This document shows positions 58,855 through 64,000 of a DNA stretch of 64,000 nucleotides, piece by piece. The notes beneath the pieces are model-generated. The model was not told the origin of the DNA, made no database searches, and saw only the letters and a program-made list of their open reading frames with translations. The position numbers and the translations under genes are program-made. Where the stretch lies: assembly GCF_965363235.1 (NCBI RefSeq), contig NC_134850.1, forward strand, positions 35,623,102-35,687,101, read 5' to 3'. The stretch's first letter is position 1; each line of letters starts with the position of its first letter. Source of the DNA: Mytilus galloprovincialis (Eukaryota > Mollusca > Bivalvia > Mytilida > Mytilidae).

Positions 58855-60549
58855 TATATATAAAGGTGTCGTCCGAAAGTTAAACAACTAACTGACTAGT
58901 GTAACTTAAAATATAAAGTTAAAACTTTATAAAGTTTATACTTAAAGGTCTCCACACTAAAATAGTGATGGACACAAAGACCTTTAAACACAGGCCCTCT
59001 ATTACTGATGCTGTACCCTCCCTACCTTTCTTTTAAATCTTCTGACACTTCTTAGTCATATACTTGTTTGAAACAAGTACAAACTGATATTATAATTTAT
59101 GTTTCTTAATAAATCAATCAATACTACAAGGCATTGATGAACACATTTTATTAGATGTAGCTGCTTCATGTCCAGCGACAAATATATCAGTCACATTTCA
59201 AAAAAGATAGTAACATATAGGTGTTGCAAAACATTGCTTTAGTTAATTTAAAACTCCAGTTAATAGATCATACAAAGCATTCAAGAAGAACTTTAAATCA
59301 TCGATGAATCTGCTTCATGTCCAACGTCAAATATATCAGTCATAATACATGTATGTGTTGCAAAACATTGCCTTAGTCAATTTAAAATCCCTTCAACGGA
59401 TTCTTGTTTACCAAACCAAATACGGTGTAGGAAAGGGTCTTGATAAACCCTGATTTATTTTATTGCTTTTTTGGTGTTTAATGCCACTTTCATCACTACT
59501 GGCTTTGTCATTGCGGACAGGTTCTTTTTATCAGCAAAAAAAAAAACAGCTTGAAAAAAACCCAAACAAATGGTAGCATCAGCAAAGTGAATATGTCATT
59601 CATATATATCTGTAGTCGTTGGGATGCTGTTTCATTGAGAGAAACTCGCATCTCCTTTTCTCCGTTCATCGTCCACATGTCGTTTGCATATTTTTGTCGC
59701 TAGGTTGCGGTCTCATTGACGTTTACCCCACAATCTGTTTGTCGCACACTATATATTTGCAAACATGCAGTTAAAAATGTTATTGCATATGTATAATAAA
59801 GTGAGAAAATGCAGAAGAGAAGACCAAAGGACTTAATAGAAAAAAAAGCAAGGATATTTTTCTTTCTTCAAAAACGACCTGTTTGGTCACTCGTATATTG
59901 GTTGTCTATAAATATAGTTCCTGACATATTTATGAATGTAAACTATAAGTATACTGTGTCTTTTATGTGAAAATGTATAGCTTAACATTATAAGTTATTT
60001 GTTTGATAGTGATATGTATCACCATTTCTTGAAATTTGAACTTTTTCGGATTGCATTGTGGGATGAAGTGTCAAAAATGTATGAAAGGCAACTCTGTCTA
60101 CTTAATCAGCGTAAAAATCGTTGTTTTAAAAGTGCGACTTTTCCCATGTGTCTAAATGACTTTATATTTCATGTCATTAAGCAGTTCATAATAAGTAAGC
60201 ACACGAGTTTGTGTTAAGATGTACTACAGATTTCAACTTTTGTTTTATTTAGTAACTGTAAATCTTAAAAAATGTGTGTTTGCCAAAAAAAAAAAAAAAA
60301 AAATATGTCTTCACTGGGAACTCCAGAGCTGAAACCTACAGACTTCAGTTTAGCAGGGACGTAACTCTATTGCCATTTTGCGCATATAATCTTTACAGAC
60401 ACAGTCAGTGTATCACAATTGTGCTTCCCAACGACATGTCTACTTAGCTACCGAATGATGCATCCAAATAATGACTGCGCGATACATTCTCCGAAATTTT
60501 GCAATCCTTGGTCATAAAACACACCCTTTCGTAGTAAGACAAAAAAATC
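58855..60549 (+). repeat. Array unit 5 (type B)
   Basis: Type-B markers throughout, practically the same as unit 3 apart from poly-A lengths. Confidence 0.9.
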
Positions 60550-62247
60550 TATATATAAAGGTGTCGTCCGAAAGTTAAACAACTAACTGACTAGTGTAAC
60601 TTAAAATATAAAGTTAAAACTTTATAAAGTTTATACTTAAAGGTCTCCACACTAAAATAGTGATGGACACAAAGACCTTTAAACACAGGCCCTCTATTAC
60701 TGATGCTGTACCCTCCCTACCTTTCTTTTAAATCTTCTGACACTTCTTAGTCATATACTTGTTTGAAACAAGTACAAACTGATATTATAATTTATGTTTC
60801 TTAATAAATCAATCAATACTACAAGGCATTGATGAACACATTTTATTAGATGTAGCTGCTTCATGTCCAGCGACAAATATATCAGTCACATTTCAAAAAA
60901 GATAGTAACATATAGGTGTTGCAAAACATTGCTTTAGTTAATTTAAAACTCCAGTTAATAGATCATACAAAGCATTCAAGAAGAACTTTAAATCATCGAT
61001 GAATCTGCTTCATGTCCAACGTCAAATATATCAGTCATAATACATGTATGTGTTGCAAAACATTGCCTTAGTCAATTTAAAATCCCTTCAACGGATTCTT
61101 GTTTACCAAACCAAATACGGTGTAGGAAAGGGTCTTGATAAACCCTGATTTATTTTATTGCTTTTTTGGTGTTTAATGCCACTTTCATCACTACTGGCTT
61201 TGTCATTGCGGACAGGTTCTTTTTATCAGCAAAAAAAAAAACAGCTTGAAAAAAACCCAAACAAATGGTAGCATCAGCAAAGTGAATATGTCATTCATAT
61301 ATATCTGTAGTCGTTGGGATGCTGTTTCATTGAGAGAAACTCGCATCTCCTTTTCTCCGTTCAGCGTCCACATGTCGTTTGCATATTTTTGTCACTAGGT
61401 TGCGGTATCATTGACGTTTACCCCACAATCTGTTTGTCGCACACTATATATTTGCAAACATGCAGTTAAAAATGTTATTGCATATGTATAATAAAGTGAG
61501 AAAATGCAGAAGAGAAGACCAAAGGACTTAATAGAAAAAAAAAGCAACGATATTTTTCTTTCTTCAAAAACGACCTGTTTGGTCACTCGTATATTGGTTG
61601 TCTATAAATATAGTTCCTGACATATTTATGAATGTAAACTATAAGTATACTGTGTCTTTTATGTGAAAATGTATAGCTTAACATTATAAGTTATTTGTTT
61701 GATAGTGATATGTATCATCATTTCTTGAAATTTGAACTTTTTCGGATTGCATTGTGGGATGAAGTGTCAAAAATGTATGAAAGGCAACTCTGTCTACTTA
61801 ATCAGCGTAAAAATCGTTGTTTTAAAAGTGCGACTTTTCCCATGTGTCTAAATGACTTTATATTTCATGTCATTAAGCAGTTCATAATAAGTAAGCACAC
61901 GAGTTTGTTTTAAGATGTACTACAGATTTCAACTTTTGTTTTATTTAGTAACTGTAAATCTTAAAAAATGTGTGTTTGCCAAAAAAAAAAAAAAAAAAAA
62001 ATATGTCTTCACTGGGAACTCCAGAGCTGAAACCTACAGACTTCAGTTTAGCAGGGACGTAACTCTATTGCCATTTTGCGCATATAATCTTTACAGACAC
62101 AGTCAGTGTATCACAATTGTGCTTCCCAACGAAATGTCTACTTAGCAACCGAATGATGCATCCAAATAATGACTGCGCGATACATTCTCCGAAATTTTGC
62201 AATCCTTGGTCATAAAACACACCCTTTCGTAGTAAGACAAAAAAATC
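60550..62247 (+). repeat. Array unit 6 (B start, A centre and end)
   Basis: Type-B beginning, then type-A from the CACTAGG marker to GAAATGTC and GCAACCG. Its second half and its junction with unit 7 match unit 1 and the unit 1-2 junction. Confidence 0.9.
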
Positions 62248-63943
62248 TATATATAAAGCTTTCGTCCTAAAGTTAAACAACTAACTGACTAGTGTAACTT
62301 AAAATATAAAGTTAAAACTTTATAAAGTTTATACTTAAAGGTCTCCACACTAAAATAGTGATGGACACAAAGACCTTCAAACACAGGCCCTCTATTACTG
62401 ATGCTGTACCCTCCCTACCTTTCTTTTAAATCTTCTGACACTTCTTAGTCATATACTTGTTTGAAACAAGTACAAACTGATATTATAATTTATGTTTCTT
62501 AATAAATCAATCAATACTACAAGGCATTGATGAACACATTTTATTAGATGTAGCTGCTTCATGTCCAGCGACAAATATATCAGTCACATTTCAAAAAAGA
62601 TAGTAACATATAGGTGTTGCAAAACATTGCTTTAGTTAATTTAAAACTCCAGTTAATAGATCATACAAAGCATTCAAGAAGAACTTTAAATCATCGATGA
62701 ATCTGCTTCATGTCCAACGTCAAATATATCAGTCATAATACATGTATGTGTTGCAAAACATTGCCTTAGTCAATTTAAAATCCCTTCAACGGATTCTTGT
62801 TTACCAAACCAAATACGGTGTAGGAAAGGGTCTTGATAAACCCTGATTTATTTTATTGCTTTTTTGGTGTTTAATGCCACTTTCATCACTACTGGCTTTG
62901 TCATTGCGGACAGGTTCTTTTTATCAGCAAAAAAAAAAAACAGCTTGAAAAAAACCCAAACAAATGGTAGCATCAGCAAAGTGAATATGTCATTCATATA
63001 TATCTGTAGTCGTTGGGATGCTGTTTCATTGAGAGAAACTCGCATCTCCTTTTCTCCGTTCATCGTCCACATGTCGTTTGCATATTTTTGTCGCTAGGTT
63101 GCGGTCTCATTGACGTTTACCCCACAATCTGTTTGTCGCACACTATATATTTGCAAACATGCAGTTAAAAATGTTATTGCATATGTATAATAAAGTGAGA
63201 AAATGCAGAAGAGAAGACCAAAGGACTTAATAGAAAAAAAAGCAAGGATATTTTTCTTTCTTCAAAAACGACCTGTTTGGTCACTCGTATATTGGTTGTC
63301 TATAAATATAGTTCCTGACATATTTATGAATGTAAACTATAAGTATACTGTGTCTTTTATGTGAAAATGTATAGCTTAACATTATAAGTTATTTGTTTGA
63401 TAGTGATATGTATCACCATTTCTTGAAATTTGAACTTTTTCGGATTGCATTGTGGGATGAAGTGTCAAAAATGTATGAAAGGCAACTCTGTCTACTTAAT
63501 CAGCGTAAAAATCGTTGTTTTAAAAGTGCGACTTTTCCCATGTGTCTAAATGACTTTATATTTCATGTCATTAAGCAGTTCATAATAAGTAAGCACACGA
63601 GTTTGTGTTAAGATGTACTACAGATTTCAACTTTTGTTTTATTTAGTAACTGTAAATCTTAAAAAATGTGTGTTTGCCAAAAAAAAAAAAAAAAAAATAT
63701 GTCTTCACTGGGAACTCCAGAGCTGAAACCTACAGACTTCAGTTTAGCAGGGACGTAACTCTATTGCCATTTTGCGCATATAATCTTTACAGACACAGTC
63801 AGTGTATCACAATTGTGCTTCCCAACGACATGTCTACTTAGCTACCGAATGATGCATCCAAATAATGACTGCGCGATACATTCTCCGAAATTTTGCAATC
63901 CTTGGTCATAAAACACACCCTTTCGTAGTAAGACAAAAAAATC
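62248..63943 (+). repeat. Array unit 7 (copy of unit 2 type)
   Basis: Starts with AAAGCTTTCGTCCTA and ACCTTCAAACAC, as only unit 2 does, then type-B. The start of unit 8 (63944-64000) follows. Confidence 0.9.
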
Positions 63944-64000
63944 TATATATAAAGGTGTCGTCCGAAAGTTAAACAACTAACTGACTAGTGTAACTTAAAA

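Larger units (their letters stand above)
52067..64000 (+). repeat. Head-to-tail array of a ~1697-bp unit
   Basis: Seven complete units plus 57 bp of an eighth. Unit starts (TATATATAAAGG) are at about 52067 (partial), 53763, 55459, 57156, 58855, 60550, 62248 and 63944, with spacings of 1695-1700 bp; differences are mainly poly-A length. Each unit contains a candidate microgene, two related ~150-bp blocks starting TGCTTCATGTCCARCG, a diverged pair of GTTGCGGTATCATTGACG-type repeats, a poly-A tract and a 67-codon frame. Two base-variant types, A and B, alternate among copies. The array continues past the window. Confidence 0.96.

Noticed and set aside
52067..64000. rDNA, 5S, snRNA or histone gene array
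   Set aside because: I looked for conserved 5S, U1, histone and tRNA motifs in the unit and saw none; only the array organisation is similar.

Overview
The window is nuclear DNA from an animal, most likely a marine bivalve and probably a mytilid mussel. It is AT-rich, its genes are split by GT-AG introns, and it carries repeats I recognise from memory as mytilid or bivalve types (the GGTCGGGTTGTTGTCTCTTTG repeat and a 161-bp pearl/BIV160-like tandem repeat). I see no bacterial features, CRISPR, rRNA or tRNA genes.

Layout. (1) 1-41929 is one giant near-perfect palindrome: a left arm (1-20462), an asymmetric 859-bp spacer (20463-21321) and an inverted right arm (21322-41929). The left arm is cut by the window edge, so the real arm may be longer. 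The arms differ by scattered substitutions, homopolymer indels, one 27-bp minisatellite unit and a 161-bp transposon present only in the right arm. (2) 41930-51804 is not repeated in this window. It holds the 5' exons of a gene whose 3' exons lie in the right arm, with several MITEs in its introns. (3) About 51805-52066 is a short promoter-like interval. (4) 52067-64000 is a head-to-tail array of a ~1697-bp unit: seven copies plus the start of an eighth, running off the window.

Genes. The clearest gene is on the minus strand, 51804 down to 34347. Eleven exons join in phase into a predicted 748-residue protein with a homeodomain-like helix-turn-helix, an HMG-box-like segment, a novel middle region, a long 9-residue Thr/Pro/Ser repeat domain, a basic nuclear-localisation-like stretch and a C-terminal chromodomain. 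The left arm carries its inverted copy; only exons 6-11 (918-7447, plus strand) fall in the window. A second locus flanks the palindrome centre: a coiled-coil protein resembling, from memory, the C-terminal part of KDZ transposases. The two copies have complementary damage: the left keeps one extra 5' exon in the spacer but has a one-base frameshift in the last exon, and the right has an intact last exon but lacks that 5' exon.

Each 1.7-kb array unit holds a candidate microgene: TATA box, a first ATG in good context, 22 codons, a stop and an AATAAA 72 nt later. The copies are mosaics of two sequence types, showing exchange within the array. The rest is intron and dispersed or tandem repeat: a 33-bp array, a ~110-bp array with a 330-bp higher-order period, hAT-like, Tc1/pogo-like, TTAA-type and long-TIR MITEs. 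Transposon family names are inferred from terminal repeats and target-site duplications only.
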